From CBDDEH01 sp965226865 (GTDB lineage Bacteria; Chloroflexota; Dehalococcoidia; Lucifugimonadales; JAGWBF01), in contig CBDDEH010000004.1 in the NCBI GenBank assembly GCA_965226865.1, positions 1,922,001 to 1,986,000 on the forward strand: DNA of 64,000 bases, written 5' to 3'. The stretch's first letter is position 1; each line of letters opens with the position of its first letter. A model generated the notes under the pieces. The model saw only the letters and a list, made by a program, of their open reading frames with translations. It did not search any database and was not told the origin of the DNA. This document shows, piece by piece, positions 17,901 through 25,390 of this stretch. A program made the translations under genes and the position numbers.

Positions 17901-18665
17901 GTTGTGCTGGATGCCGGACTTGCCGGTGAGCGGGACGTGTTGCCTCTCTCCAGCACGAGAGGTGGACAGCGCTTCATCATCGCTATCAGCGCCATAGGCC
18001 TGGGTGCCCACACACTGACTTTCAATGGCACTGACGCCCTGGGCAACACCCTGGCCGCTGACCAGGTGCTGACCTTCACCGTAGTGGTGCAGCCGTCCTT
18101 CGCCCTGGGTCTGGTGCCAGGTATGAACCTGGTATCGATGCCCGGCAGGCCGCTGAACGGCGACGTAAACGCCGTGTTCGGAGATGCCCAGGACGTGGAC
18201 CTGGTGTTCACCTACGACCCCGGCCATCCGCTGGGTCCGTGGCTGGTGGCTGAGCGAGTGGGAGGCGTCTTCGAAGGGTCCCTGACCACGATAGACGCTG
18301 GTCACGCGTACTGGGTACGGGCGACCGCCACGGTAACGGTAACCGTATCCGTCCCGCCGCAAGGTTCCGGAGAGGTGCTACCCACCATTTCCGTAACCGG
18401 TGGCGAGTGGAACCTGGTGCCCATCATCAGCCTGCTGTCCATCGACCAGATCCCTCAAGGGACAAAGCTGAACGCGAACACTTATCTAGGGGCCGCCGGT
18501 TGGTCGGTAGCGTTTACCTTCGATAGGGGTGCGTGGCACCGAATAGCGCCGGGAGTGGCTCCAGCGACTCCGCCTGTCGCACCTCTGACTGACCTGACAG
18601 ATTCTGTGCAGATAGGCAGAGGCTACTGGGTGTTCTTCACAGCCGCTGGTACATTGGTACCGTAG
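14928..18665 (+). CDS. Very large secreted surface-layer-like protein
   Basis: 1245 aa. The N-terminus MKKTRSWFYLGPIATTILLL plus a hydrophobic core to about residue 33 is a signal peptide. The rest is acidic and rich in Thr, Ala, Gly, Val and Asp, almost free of Cys, with many short beta-strand patterns separated by turns (for example VTSGSRQVTVTLTN, ADPTMIRVEFSEPLD), consistent with a chain of Ig-like or adhesin folds. The last 190 residues hold two related modules, one with PGMNLVSMPG then HAYWVRA, the other with GGEWNLVPI then RGYWVFF. No anchor motif is seen. It is monocistronic, with two promoters upstream and a strong terminator just downstream. I infer an S-layer or major envelope protein; the sequence does not prove assembly. 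Confidence 0.85.
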   Translation: MKKTRSWFYLGPIATTILLLSLLVWVVPALSGASLLSDGQLTTDKTVVSPDTVNVTSGSRQVTVTLTNVALDVTDSVTTGGAFSPPRITIPAGGLLAGDTFRIFINTLLGDAVGATITLTGGSTADDLLPLVAADGSAATVSDITISGETGFTAGEISVSELISGTSGSIRFVTSEAIGGRSTFVINFSTSPQEAALVNVKGDGVGTALPDNFDLVVVESGAGPAGSYAGSFQISDSVVIDMGTGIGVLNTPTHQQHDVPQGLQGNKLFSAESHATAGVVGTGSAFVVTVDNPPINPGSLAPSIDTTGVSFVAIVDANAGTITVTTDATTALTTGDEVKVTYRGSESFTFNVDFAPVQNPAAIGPSMVIPSNRDTVASSGDVFRVLSVDAATGAVEVAVIIGTGDTASTLASHISVLGVSYLGSETVTVPTAVTTAGGATPTFTATLLFPPQDANGAGGITGADVIVITGVATGGTIVAGLTATAVNGNDVTFTNASAASGIAAGTTFTVAYALEVGGDQQNALLPAANPRPIIFVAAGSRATVTSGNDSANVDSEADAPEFANPSPANGGASDDIAQVLSIEISDADSGVDTTSIVFSAIDTAAGAATPAFPGVGAGTSGVTLFDTGDLITATVQDGLVTASAGLADIDTFLGANFTIDDDGVTIVSWWVTATDSSGNTSTTDAVPDDPADATTLGNQPYTVRIDKQNPAMVGAFTGESWNDTLDQIEGDRRTGVGTFLPGNADPTMIRVEFSEPLDGVAATTDFTVDGANPDNVLWFADSPENVFLVVGALSGSATPSIAIVGALADPAGNVIATGTVTATDGIAPLATVTLDATRSTGGVVITVSVDEAIRTLEPDVDLFVSTADDPATAVAIPSGVDLPRSTKLTDTSWQFTLAGLAPGRYSIVVTSEDGTRNRGITGQQRWQDAGATSIEVDSALPTPTDATGDLTSNPLGGATPSEADPFFIEINWLQEAGEYVGDTDANVTLSKVVLDAGLAGERDVLPLSSTRGGQRFIIAISAIGLGAHTLTFNGTDALGNTLAADQVLTFTVVVQPSFALGLVPGMNLVSMPGRPLNGDVNAVFGDAQDVDLVFTYDPGHPLGPWLVAERVGGVFEGSLTTIDAGHAYWVRATATVTVTVSVPPQGSGEVLPTISVTGGEWNLVPIISLLSIDQIPQGTKLNANTYLGAAGWSVAFTFDRGAWHRIAPGVAPATPPVAPLTDLTDSVQIGRGYWVFFTAAGTLVP

Positions 18666-18686
18666 CCTACCTGATACGGGCAGATA

Positions 18687-18725
18687 AGAGGAGGCCCCAC
18701 TGGTTAGTGGGGCCTCCTCTCTTTT
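18687..18725 (+). terminator. Strong rho-independent terminator of the surface-protein gene
   Basis: Perfect 14-bp stem (AGAGGAGGCCCCAC with GTGGGGCCTCCTCT), 6-nt loop TGGTTA, followed by CTTTTT. It starts 22 bp after the stop codon. Confidence 0.95.
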
Positions 18726-18765
18726 TAAGAAGCTCCTCCCCCCTTGAAAAGCGGAAGACTGGTAT

Positions 18766-18786
18766 GGGGGGGGGGGGGGGGGGGGG
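18766..18786 (+). repeat. Homopolymer of 21 G
   Basis: Uninterrupted G run just after a C-rich stretch. It is outside any supported gene. Runs this long are rare and unstable; it may be a true slippage site or an assembly or platform artefact. Confidence 0.85.
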
Positions 18787-18911
18787 AGATGTGCCGCTGC
18801 CATGTCGTTCTCTGTCCGTCATAGAAAGATGGAGGAATCGCCGTCATCCCTATATCGGACTTTCTCATGGTTCGTCCACTCAGACGGATCGGGATGCAGG
18901 GCCACAGCCCC

Positions 18912-18945
18912 GCCGGGAATGTGGGGGTACCCCCACATTCCCGGC
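18912..18945. repeat. 34-bp perfect palindrome
   Basis: Half-site GCCGGGAATGTGGGGGT followed directly by its exact reverse complement with no spacer. It could form a cruciform or a 17-bp RNA hairpin. There is no T-run on either side, so it is not a typical terminator; a protein-binding site or the core of a mobile palindromic repeat is possible. Confidence 0.85.
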
Positions 18946-19014
18946 TCACTCTTAGCATGTCGAAGAGCCCCCTCACTGGAGGACGGGGTCCCGGGAGATG
19001 GTCGAAAGTATCAT

Positions 19015-19039
19015 GGTTCGACTGGCTCACCACGAGCGG
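19015..19039 (+). repeat. 25-bp direct repeat, copy 1
   Basis: Starts GGTTCGACTGGCTCACCACG and is identical to 19098-19122, 83 bp further on. REP-like intergenic repeat. Confidence 0.75.
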
Positions 19040-19097
19040 CAAAGGGAGCCGAACGAATCACCCTGAGCATCGTCGAAGGGGAGCTCATGGCCGCTCT

Positions 19098-19122
19098 GGT
19101 TCGACTGGCTCACCACGAGCGG
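19098..19122 (+). repeat. 25-bp direct repeat, copy 2
   Basis: Exact second copy of 19015-19039. Confidence 0.75.
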
Positions 19123-19270
19123 AGCGGACTCGCATGAGCTTGTAGGAGTCGGGAGAGCTACTACGAGCGGTTGCGGGAGCAGGGAGGGATGACGGTGGGC
19201 TGGGGTGTTGGAAGAACAACATTTGTACTGCAGCCCCAAAAGTCGCACATAAAATCCGCAAAAACTGTAT

Positions 19271-19299
19271 TTAGAATTCAGCGAGAGTATGCGTATAAT
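19271..19299 (+). promoter_or_regulatory. Candidate promoter of the membrane-anchored surface protein
   Basis: TTAGAA, 17-bp spacer, perfect TATAAT, 47 bp upstream of the ATG. Confidence 0.45.
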
Positions 19300-19346
19300 G
19301 GACTGAGGCCAGTTTGCCGGACAAACTGCTTCAGGAGGCCCAACGT

Positions 19347-19955
19347 ATGCGACGCGGCGTTTTCATCCTTTTAGCGATAGCTGCCAACCTGATAGTTCTA
19401 TCCGTCGCCCTTGCTGCCGCTCCGGAGCAAGGACTCTCTCAACCTCCTGGTCCTATATTCTACCGGGGCGAAATCTTCGTAATGGACGAGCCCGGGGAGG
19501 CCGACCTAGCCTTGGTCGCCTGCATCGATGGATGTGAAAGTGAAGCGGGATGGCAAAGCGCGCCTGCGATAATTCCCGAGCCGGGTAGGTACATTAGTCT
19601 ATCGATTGGCCCGCCGGAACACTCTTTCGTGGGCAAACAGATCACGTTTCACCTGATAACCGAGTTTGGCATAACCCAGGCAGACGAGACTGCAATTTAC
19701 AATCCGGCGCGGACACCAGACGATATAACTCAAACGCTGAACTTGCACTTCGGGGAGGCACCACCGAAGGAGGCTACGCCAACACCGGAGCCGACACCTA
19801 CGATAACCCCGATACCGACGTCGACACCGGTGTTGCCAATTCCTGGGGACTCCTCGGTGCCACGGCTATCAAGAATAGCATTGATCGTTGGAATAATCGC
19901 CGTAGTAGTGGGCGCTTTGGTATTGTTCGCGGCGCGCCGCAGAAGGGCTTTCTAA
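19347..19955 (+). CDS. Exported protein with C-terminal membrane anchor
   Basis: 202 aa, starting MRRGVFILLAIAANLIVLSV; AGGAGG lies 8 nt upstream, so this ATG is preferred to one 33 nt earlier. A signal peptide is followed by a beta-rich domain of about 110 residues containing one close Cys pair (CIDGC), a Pro/Thr spacer (TPTPEPTPTITPIPTSTP), a transmembrane helix (about 175-195) and a RRRR tail. The layout resembles sortase or exosortase-type wall or membrane anchoring, but no LPXTG-like motif is seen. Function unknown. Its end overlaps the convergent MBL gene by 4 bp. Confidence 0.8.
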   Translation: MRRGVFILLAIAANLIVLSVALAAAPEQGLSQPPGPIFYRGEIFVMDEPGEADLALVACIDGCESEAGWQSAPAIIPEPGRYISLSIGPPEHSFVGKQITFHLITEFGITQADETAIYNPARTPDDITQTLNLHFGEAPPKEATPTPEPTPTITPIPTSTPVLPIPGDSSVPRLSRIALIVGIIAVVVGALVLFAARRRRAF

Positions 19956-20599
19956 GCTGGGGACTTACCCTGGTGTTCGAGAATAACAACCCGCATCTCG
20001 TGGGGCAGATTGGCTACCCCTACGTTAAGCCTGTTCTGCGGCTGTAGACCCCGTATTCCCATCTCGCGCAGAAAGGCCCTCACCTCTCCTAGCTTTACTT
20101 TGAGGTATGGCACCTTGTAATGCATGGGTATGACTATTTTCGGGTCCAGGCTGCCGATCATCTCGATGGCCTGAGACAATTCCACAGCGGGGGCACCACC
20201 GACAGGCAGCAAAAGGACATCTACGGGTGACAGTGCCTCGACCTGTTTGTTCGCCAGGGGAACCTTGATATTCCCGAGATGACACAGCCGTATCCCCTCG
20301 ACCTCGATCAAATAGGCAGTGTTCCGCGGCTCTTCTGGATCTTCCTCACTCCCGGGTGTCATCACACCGGTGATATATATCCCAGCCAGCTCATACTCAC
20401 CAGGGCCCTTTAACACCTTCGGGTTCCCTTCCACGCCATCCACAAAGCTGTAGTTGGGGTGATCCTGACTGACGGTCACGGCAAGGGCCGATGGTTCACC
20501 CATGCTAAGGCCCAGTGAGTGCGGGAACGGGTCCGTGACGACGGCAATGTCTTGAGAGCGCAACCGAAAGCAGGAGAGTCCAAACCAGGTGATGTCCAA
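19952..20599 (-). CDS. MBL-fold metal-dependent hydrolase
   Basis: 215 aa, related to the UlaG/YtnP-like branch of the metallo-beta-lactamase fold: begins MDITWFGLSCFRLRS, has DPFP after the second strand and a terminal PMHYK histidine. The usual HxHxDH metal motif is replaced by SQDHPNYS, as in many small members of this group, so metal content and activity are uncertain. The start is TTG with AAGGA just upstream, 4 bp after the bioY stop; the two are probably co-transcribed. Substrate unknown. Confidence 0.85.
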   Translation of the reverse strand: MDITWFGLSCFRLRSQDIAVVTDPFPHSLGLSMGEPSALAVTVSQDHPNYSFVDGVEGNPKVLKGPGEYELAGIYITGVMTPGSEEDPEEPRNTAYLIEVEGIRLCHLGNIKVPLANKQVEALSPVDVLLLPVGGAPAVELSQAIEMIGSLDPKIVIPMHYKVPYLKVKLGEVRAFLREMGIRGLQPQNRLNVGVANLPHEMRVVILEHQGKSPA

Positions 20600-20603
20600 C
20601 TAT

Positions 20604-21263
20604 TTATCCTTTGAGACGTTTGACGATGGCCCAGGCCGATGGCAGGGCCAGCGAGGCCACGTACAGCTTGATTAAATCGCCCACGATGAATGGGTATAGA
20701 CCAAACACAAGGGTCTTTTCAAACGAAATATCGAGAAAGTGAGCCAACCATAGGAGTCCAGGTATATACAGTATGGCGTTGCCTATGAGTAATCCCGCGA
20801 TCAACCACTGGCCTCGGTCCCAACCTCTGTTGGCCATATATCCCACTGCCCCCGCGGCGAATATGAAGCCGACGATATATCCACCGCTGGCCAGGTCCCA
20901 GGGAAGAGAACCAGTGCCCTCCCATGGCAATATGAAGTGAATAGTCTGTCCAGTCATGTCCAGGTTGGGGGCGTACACCTGAGCGCCGAAGATCCCAAGC
21001 AGCATGTAAAGGCTCAGAGCACCGACTCCACGCCAGACCCCCAAAGCGCCACCAGTAATCAATACTGCGAACGTCTGCCCAGTGATTGGAACCGGCGTGA
21101 ATGGCAGGCGGATAACGACTTGAGCGCAGAGGATCACGAAGCCTGTGAAGCCCAGCATCAACACCGCGTCGCGGGCCAGCCTCGCAGTTCGGCTGTCAGC
21201 CTGTGTTGGGGGGAAAATTACGTCGACCAGGGTGGCGGAAGTGGCCAGTGACCTCAAAATCAC
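20604..21263 (-). CDS. bioY: BioY biotin uptake substrate-binding component
   Basis: 219 aa with six hydrophobic segments. The BioY signature region is present (FTPVPITGQTFAVLITGGAL) and so is the late GLYPFIVGDLIKL. BioY is the S component of an ECF biotin transporter; no EcfA/EcfT genes are nearby, so it would use a shared energising module or act alone. GTG at 21263 overlaps an AGGGAG element; the in-frame TTG six bases on is an alternative. It is divergent from hrcA, and the 130-bp gap holds the hrcA promoter. Confidence 0.93.
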   Translation of the reverse strand: MILRSLATSATLVDVIFPPTQADSRTARLARDAVLMLGFTGFVILCAQVVIRLPFTPVPITGQTFAVLITGGALGVWRGVGALSLYMLLGIFGAQVYAPNLDMTGQTIHFILPWEGTGSLPWDLASGGYIVGFIFAAGAVGYMANRGWDRGQWLIAGLLIGNAILYIPGLLWLAHFLDISFEKTLVFGLYPFIVGDLIKLYVASLALPSAWAIVKRLKG

Positions 21264-21333
21264 TCCCTAGTAGCTGCTATTACAAACAAGACCACGGGAG
21301 AGTATAATTGCATGGTAGGTAGCAAGTCAATGC

Positions 21334-21371
21334 TTGACACGGTAAGGGCGGAATGCTAGATTCCGTGTCAA
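21334..21371 (+). promoter_or_regulatory. hrcA promoter overlapping an inverted repeat, candidate operator
   Basis: TTGACA, 17-bp spacer, TAGATT. The -35 is the start of a perfect 9-bp inverted repeat, TTGACACGG, 20-bp spacer, CCGTGTCAA, that brackets the whole promoter. It is not the CIRCE element (TTAGCACTC-N9-GAGTGCTAA), which I do not find anywhere near hrcA or dnaJ. Confidence 0.6.
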
Positions 21372-21394
21372 TACAGGTTAGTAGCTGACGAAAC

Positions 21395-22417
21395 ATGTTG
21401 AGAACACGGCAAGAAACTGTCCTCAGAATACTGATAAATGAATACATCAACAGCGCAACCCCGGTAGCATCTGAAGACATCGCCCGCAAGGAACTCCTCA
21501 AGGCAAGCCCGGCTACCATCAGAAATGAGATGGCGGCTCTGGAAGAAGAGGGGTATATAATGCGACCCCATATCTCGGCCGGGGCGGTTCCGTCGGACAA
21601 GGGCTATAGGTACTACGTCGAATCGATGGAACAGAAACCTGTTCCGCCGTTGGATGTACAAGAGCGTATACGACAGCGGTTCACCGAAGCACATTGGGAC
21701 CCAGAATCGTGGATCGCGTCGGCAGCCGAGGAACTGTCCAAGATAGTTACCAATCTGGCGATAGTCACCTTCCCGCGAGCGTCCTCTTCCAAGCTGAAAT
21801 ATATCCAGCTCGTCTATCTGCAAGACCTCTTTGCGATGCTGATTATCGTTCTTCAAGAAACAAGACTAAGGCAGCATATCCTTCCTATTGAAAAGCCCAC
21901 TTCTCAAGACGAGCTAACAGAAATCGCGAACAGATTGAGCGATGCATTGTCCGGCCTCTCCTACCACGAGATAGAGGCTAAAAATATGGACCTGGGGCCT
22001 CTCGAAGAGAAAGTGCTTGACGACACGGTGCTCACTTTGAAGGAAATCGAACAAGAGGCCTCACTGGAACACCGGGCGGACGGGCTCCGCATGCTCTTCA
22101 ACCAGCCGGAGTTTGCCAAAAACGAAAACGCCAGGCAGATCGCTGAGGTTCTGGAAGAAAAAACGCTACTAAAGAGCTTACTTTCGGAAGCTCCGGAAGA
22201 AGGTGACCCGGTGGTCTTCATCGGCGTTGAAAACCATCTCGAAGCACTGAAGCCCTTCGGTGTCATACTCAGCCAGTACGGTATTCCTCAGGAAGCGTCG
22301 GGCACCATAGGCGTGATAGGGCCCACTCGTATGGAATACCCCAACGTAATCGCTACAGTCGAATTCCTGTCCTCCGTCATGAGCGACCTGATGATAGGCC
22401 TTCACGGTCGGTCATAG
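21395..22417 (+). CDS. hrcA: Heat-inducible transcription repressor HrcA
   Basis: 340 aa. N-terminal winged helix (LRTRQETVLRILINEYINSA; SPATIRNEMAALEEEGYI) followed by GAVPSDKGYRYYV and the central GAF-like and dimerisation regions, ending in GVIGPTRMEYPNVIATVEFL, which is the C-terminal HrcA signature. It represses chaperone genes and is released by GroEL under heat stress in studied bacteria. Here dnaJ follows on the same strand after 141 bp, while grpE and dnaK are absent from the window. It probably autoregulates through the inverted repeat over its promoter. Confidence 0.95.
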   Translation: MLRTRQETVLRILINEYINSATPVASEDIARKELLKASPATIRNEMAALEEEGYIMRPHISAGAVPSDKGYRYYVESMEQKPVPPLDVQERIRQRFTEAHWDPESWIASAAEELSKIVTNLAIVTFPRASSSKLKYIQLVYLQDLFAMLIIVLQETRLRQHILPIEKPTSQDELTEIANRLSDALSGLSYHEIEAKNMDLGPLEEKVLDDTVLTLKEIEQEASLEHRADGLRMLFNQPEFAKNENARQIAEVLEEKTLLKSLLSEAPEEGDPVVFIGVENHLEALKPFGVILSQYGIPQEASGTIGVIGPTRMEYPNVIATVEFLSSVMSDLMIGLHGRS

Positions 22418-22495
22418 TGCGGCCAAGATCTCTGTAACTCTCAGTCACGCCCCCTCCCCACCAAGTATTGCATCAGCTTCCCGGTGTGCGTTTCC

Positions 22496-22524
22496 TTGAG
22501 GGTGTAGCTAAGGTGATTTATAAT
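22496..22524 (+). promoter_or_regulatory. Candidate dnaJ promoter
   Basis: TTGAGG, 17-bp spacer, perfect TATAAT, 34 bp before the dnaJ ATG. Confidence 0.5.
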
Positions 22525-22558
22525 GGGTTCGACTCTAATCTGCGTTAGGCAGCTTTGA

Positions 22559-23698
22559 ATGGCTAAAAGGGACCTTTATGATGTCCTGGGTGTTCCCAAG
22601 GGCGCCTCGGAAGAACAGATACGAAAGGCCTTCCGGAAGAAGGCTCTTGAGTTCCATCCCGACCGCAACAAGAACCCGGACGCCGCCGAAAAGTTCAAGG
22701 AAGTAAATCAGGCGTACCAAGTGCTCACCGATCATCAGGCGCGCACCAGGTACGATCGCTTCGGGCACGACGGGGTAGACGTGGGCAATGGCCCCGGAAA
22801 GGACTTCGAGGGTTTTGACATATTCGGCGGCTTTGGGGACATATTCGACTCCTTCTTCGGCGGTGGTACCGGGAGAACATGGCAAAGGACTGCCCAAAGA
22901 GGCCGCGACATCCAGTACTCAGTCACCATCCCCTTTGAAGAGGCGGTGTTCGGTACGGAACGGCAGGTGGACATCACACGGGTGGAACGGTGCCACTTAT
23001 GTCACGGATCGGGCAGCGAGCCGGGCAAGTCACCAATCACCTGCGAAACCTGTAAGGGGATGGGACAGGTACGGCGGTCCCAGAGGAGTGTCTTCGGGCA
23101 ATTTACCCAAGTAACCGCCTGTCCCGCATGTCAGGGCAAGGGCTCGATCATAACCGATCCGTGCGCCAACTGTCGGGGTGCGGGATTGGAACGACGGAAC
23201 CGGAAAATATCCGTCAAGATTCCAGCAGGAGTGGAAAGCGGGATGCAGATCCGGCTAACCAGCGAAGGAGACTCCGGTGTCAACGGTGGCCCACCCGGGA
23301 ACCTGTACATTATGCTTTCGGTTATGGACCATAGCCTGTTTGCCAGGGAGGGCAATGACCTCGTCTATGAGCTTCCGATTAATTTCATCCAGGCAACGTT
23401 GGGAGACGAAATTGAGGTGCCGACCCTGGAAGGTAGAACCGAAAACTTAAAGATACCCCCCGGTACCCAGCCGGATTCGGTATTCCGAGTCAAGGGCAAA
23501 GGGGTACACCACATAAACGGCCGTCGCCGAGGAGACCTGATCATACCGATCAAGATGCAAATACCAACGACTTTGGATGCCAACCAACGAGCCCTTCTGG
23601 AGGAGTTGGAGAAAACGATGGAGAAGCCCACGGATTCCGATGCCGACGACAAAGGGCTGTTCGATAAAATAAAGGACGCTTTTGGCCAACCCCCTTGA
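22559..23698 (+). CDS. dnaJ: Chaperone DnaJ
   Basis: 379 aa co-chaperone that delivers clients to DnaK and stimulates its ATPase. The J domain (1-70) has the HPD tripeptide in LEFHPDRN. A Gly/Phe region (DIFGGFGDIFDSFFGG) follows, then four zinc-binding repeats: CHLCHGSG, CETCKGMG, CPACQGKG and CANCRGAG. The C-terminal substrate and dimerisation domains are intact. It lies downstream of hrcA and has its own promoter. Confidence 0.97.
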   Translation: MAKRDLYDVLGVPKGASEEQIRKAFRKKALEFHPDRNKNPDAAEKFKEVNQAYQVLTDHQARTRYDRFGHDGVDVGNGPGKDFEGFDIFGGFGDIFDSFFGGGTGRTWQRTAQRGRDIQYSVTIPFEEAVFGTERQVDITRVERCHLCHGSGSEPGKSPITCETCKGMGQVRRSQRSVFGQFTQVTACPACQGKGSIITDPCANCRGAGLERRNRKISVKIPAGVESGMQIRLTSEGDSGVNGGPPGNLYIMLSVMDHSLFAREGNDLVYELPINFIQATLGDEIEVPTLEGRTENLKIPPGTQPDSVFRVKGKGVHHINGRRRGDLIIPIKMQIPTTLDANQRALLEELEKTMEKPTDSDADDKGLFDKIKDAFGQPP

Positions 23699-23731
23699 TT
23701 CGTTTTTTCATTCAGATAGAAGTTCGTTCAA

Positions 23732-23760
23732 CGGCCCACTATCACGTGGGCCGGAGTTTT
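23732..23760 (+). terminator. Terminator between dnaJ and prmA
   Basis: 8-bp GC-rich stem (CGGCCCAC, loop TATCAC, GTGGGCCG) followed by GAGTTTT. prmA starts 16 bp later, so read-through would still reach it. Confidence 0.65.
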
Positions 23761-23775
23761 ACAAGATGAGGGTGT

Positions 23776-24636
23776 ATGGCGTGGCAAGAGATTAGCATCA
23801 AGGCCCCCTGGGAGTACGTAGAGCCCATATCCCACCTGTTTACCCGCTACGGTCGCGGGCTGTCGGTGGAGAACGATGGAACCGGATTGGCGCTGTTGAA
23901 GACGTACCTGCCCGGCACATCGAAACACCGGCGGGCGCGGATCGAGGTGGGCATCAACCTGATGCGAAGGCTTCAAGACCTTGGAGACCTGATAGTGGAA
24001 GATCTGAAAAAGGCCGATTGGCAGGAAGCCTGGAAGGCCCACTTCAACCTGCTCAAAGTGGGAAGGAACCTGGTCGTTAAGCCTTCTTGGGTAGTGTACG
24101 AAGCACAACCCAGAGAAGTGGTGATCGAGTTGGACCCAGGTATGGCCTTCGGGACAGGCTACCACCCGACCACACATATGTGTCTGGAAGCGATGGAAGA
24201 ACTTGTAAGGCCTGGAATGGATGTGCTGGATCTGGGATGCGGCTCCGCGATCCTATCGATAGCAGCGGCTAAATTGGGAGCGTCTTCCGTGGTGGCTCTG
24301 GACGTTGACTCCGAAGCTGTAAAGGTTGCGAGGAAGAACATTAGGGCCAGTGGCCTCGGCGCCGTCGTACGTCCTGCCAAAGGAACGTTGCCCCACGGCG
24401 TTGCCAAAGACAGCCGTTTTGATATTATCCTCGCCAACATCAGCGCCAGAGTCATACAGGAACAGGCCAAGTATTTTGGCCGGAATCTCAAGGTCGGGGG
24501 GATTTTAGTGGCCTCTGGATTCCTGGAAGACAAGTTTCCTGAGCTACGGAACACTCTAACTTCGGCAGAGCTTTCCTACGTCAAGTCATGCTACCGAGAA
24601 GATTGGGTAGCCTCGCTGTTCACACGGGGAGATTGA
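23776..24636 (+). CDS. prmA: Ribosomal protein L11 methyltransferase
   Basis: 286 aa. The N-terminal substrate-recognition domain begins MAWQEISIKA, and the SAM-dependent methyltransferase domain includes PGMAFGTGYHPTT, LDLGCGSAIL and the catalytic-loop motif ILANIS. PrmA trimethylates L11 in the ribosomal stalk base. The stop overlaps the rsmE start (TGATG), so the two rRNA/ribosomal-protein modification genes are translationally coupled. Confidence 0.95.
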   Translation: MAWQEISIKAPWEYVEPISHLFTRYGRGLSVENDGTGLALLKTYLPGTSKHRRARIEVGINLMRRLQDLGDLIVEDLKKADWQEAWKAHFNLLKVGRNLVVKPSWVVYEAQPREVVIELDPGMAFGTGYHPTTHMCLEAMEELVRPGMDVLDLGCGSAILSIAAAKLGASSVVALDVDSEAVKVARKNIRASGLGAVVRPAKGTLPHGVAKDSRFDIILANISARVIQEQAKYFGRNLKVGGILVASGFLEDKFPELRNTLTSAELSYVKSCYREDWVASLFTRGD

Positions 24637-25376
24637 TGCACCGGTTCTTCGTCCCGCCGGACTGGATACGTGACCAATGCGTAAAGCTGGAAGGAGACGT
24701 CGCGCGGCAGATCAGCCATGTCCTGCGTATGTCTACCGGGGACGAAATAAGCTTGCTAGACAACTCCGGAAAGGAACATCGAGTCCGGATAAAGGGATTT
24801 GGGAAAGGATTCGTCGATGGGGAGGTACTGGTCACCCAAGAATGCCAGGGCGAGCCCACGACAAAGGTAATTTTGTATCAGGCCCTTTTAAAGGGCGAAA
24901 AGTTCGAATGGGTACTTCAAAAGTGTACTGAGCTGGGAGTGTCTGAGTTCGCGCCCATCATTTCCCAGCGGTCCATACCCCAGCAACGGGCCGAGCGACA
25001 GACCACCAGGTACCGGCGCTGGAGCAGGATCATCGCCGAAGCCGCTGAGCAATCCGGGAGGTGCTTGCTGCCGGAGTTGCGAAACCCGGCCTCCTTCAAA
25101 GAGCCTTGCGACGGGATCGACGAAGGTGACGTGTCGTTGATTCCCTGGGAACGGGAAGACAGTGCCCAGCTACGGTCACTCATACGAGGCGAAGGCTCGG
25201 GACACGTCAGCATCTTTATTGGACCCGAGGGAGGTTTCGAGGAATCCGAAGTAGCCTATGCTCGTGCTCGTGGAGTGAGTCCGGTGAGCCTCGGCAAGCG
25301 GATTTTGCGCTCGGAAACGGCGGCTATTGCCACGGTAACCGCAGTCATGTACGAGTCTGGGGAAATGGGCAGATAA
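24636..25376 (+). CDS. rsmE: 16S rRNA m3U1498 methyltransferase
   Basis: 246 aa from MHRFFVPPDWIRDQC; this ATG overlaps the prmA stop. N-terminal PUA-like domain, then the SPOUT knot with QALLKGEKFEWVLQKCTELG, FIGPEGGFEESE and LGKRILRSETA, all RsmE signatures. It methylates U1498 in the ribosomal decoding region. It is the last gene of the plus-strand cluster and is convergent with gpsA. Confidence 0.95.
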   Translation: MHRFFVPPDWIRDQCVKLEGDVARQISHVLRMSTGDEISLLDNSGKEHRVRIKGFGKGFVDGEVLVTQECQGEPTTKVILYQALLKGEKFEWVLQKCTELGVSEFAPIISQRSIPQQRAERQTTRYRRWSRIIAEAAEQSGRCLLPELRNPASFKEPCDGIDEGDVSLIPWEREDSAQLRSLIRGEGSGHVSIFIGPEGGFEESEVAYARARGVSPVSLGKRILRSETAAIATVTAVMYESGEMGR

Positions 25377-25390
25377 AGCCAGAGTTCCCT

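Larger units (their letters stand above)
18726..19270. other. Non-coding repeat-rich intergenic region
   Basis: No gene supported. It holds a 21-G run, a 34-bp perfect palindrome, and two identical 25-bp direct repeats, and ends at the promoter of the next gene. Frames that stay open here are GC-rich accidents without ribosome sites. Confidence 0.6.

Noticed and set aside
19015..19122. Two 25-bp repeats considered as a CRISPR or tRNA-like structure
   Set aside because: Only two copies, no regular spacers, and the GGTTCGA string has no acceptor stem or anticodon arm around it.
22520..22560. GGGTTCGACTC near the dnaJ promoter, resembling a tRNA T-loop
   Set aside because: No cloverleaf can be drawn; it is the sequence between the -10 box and the dnaJ start.
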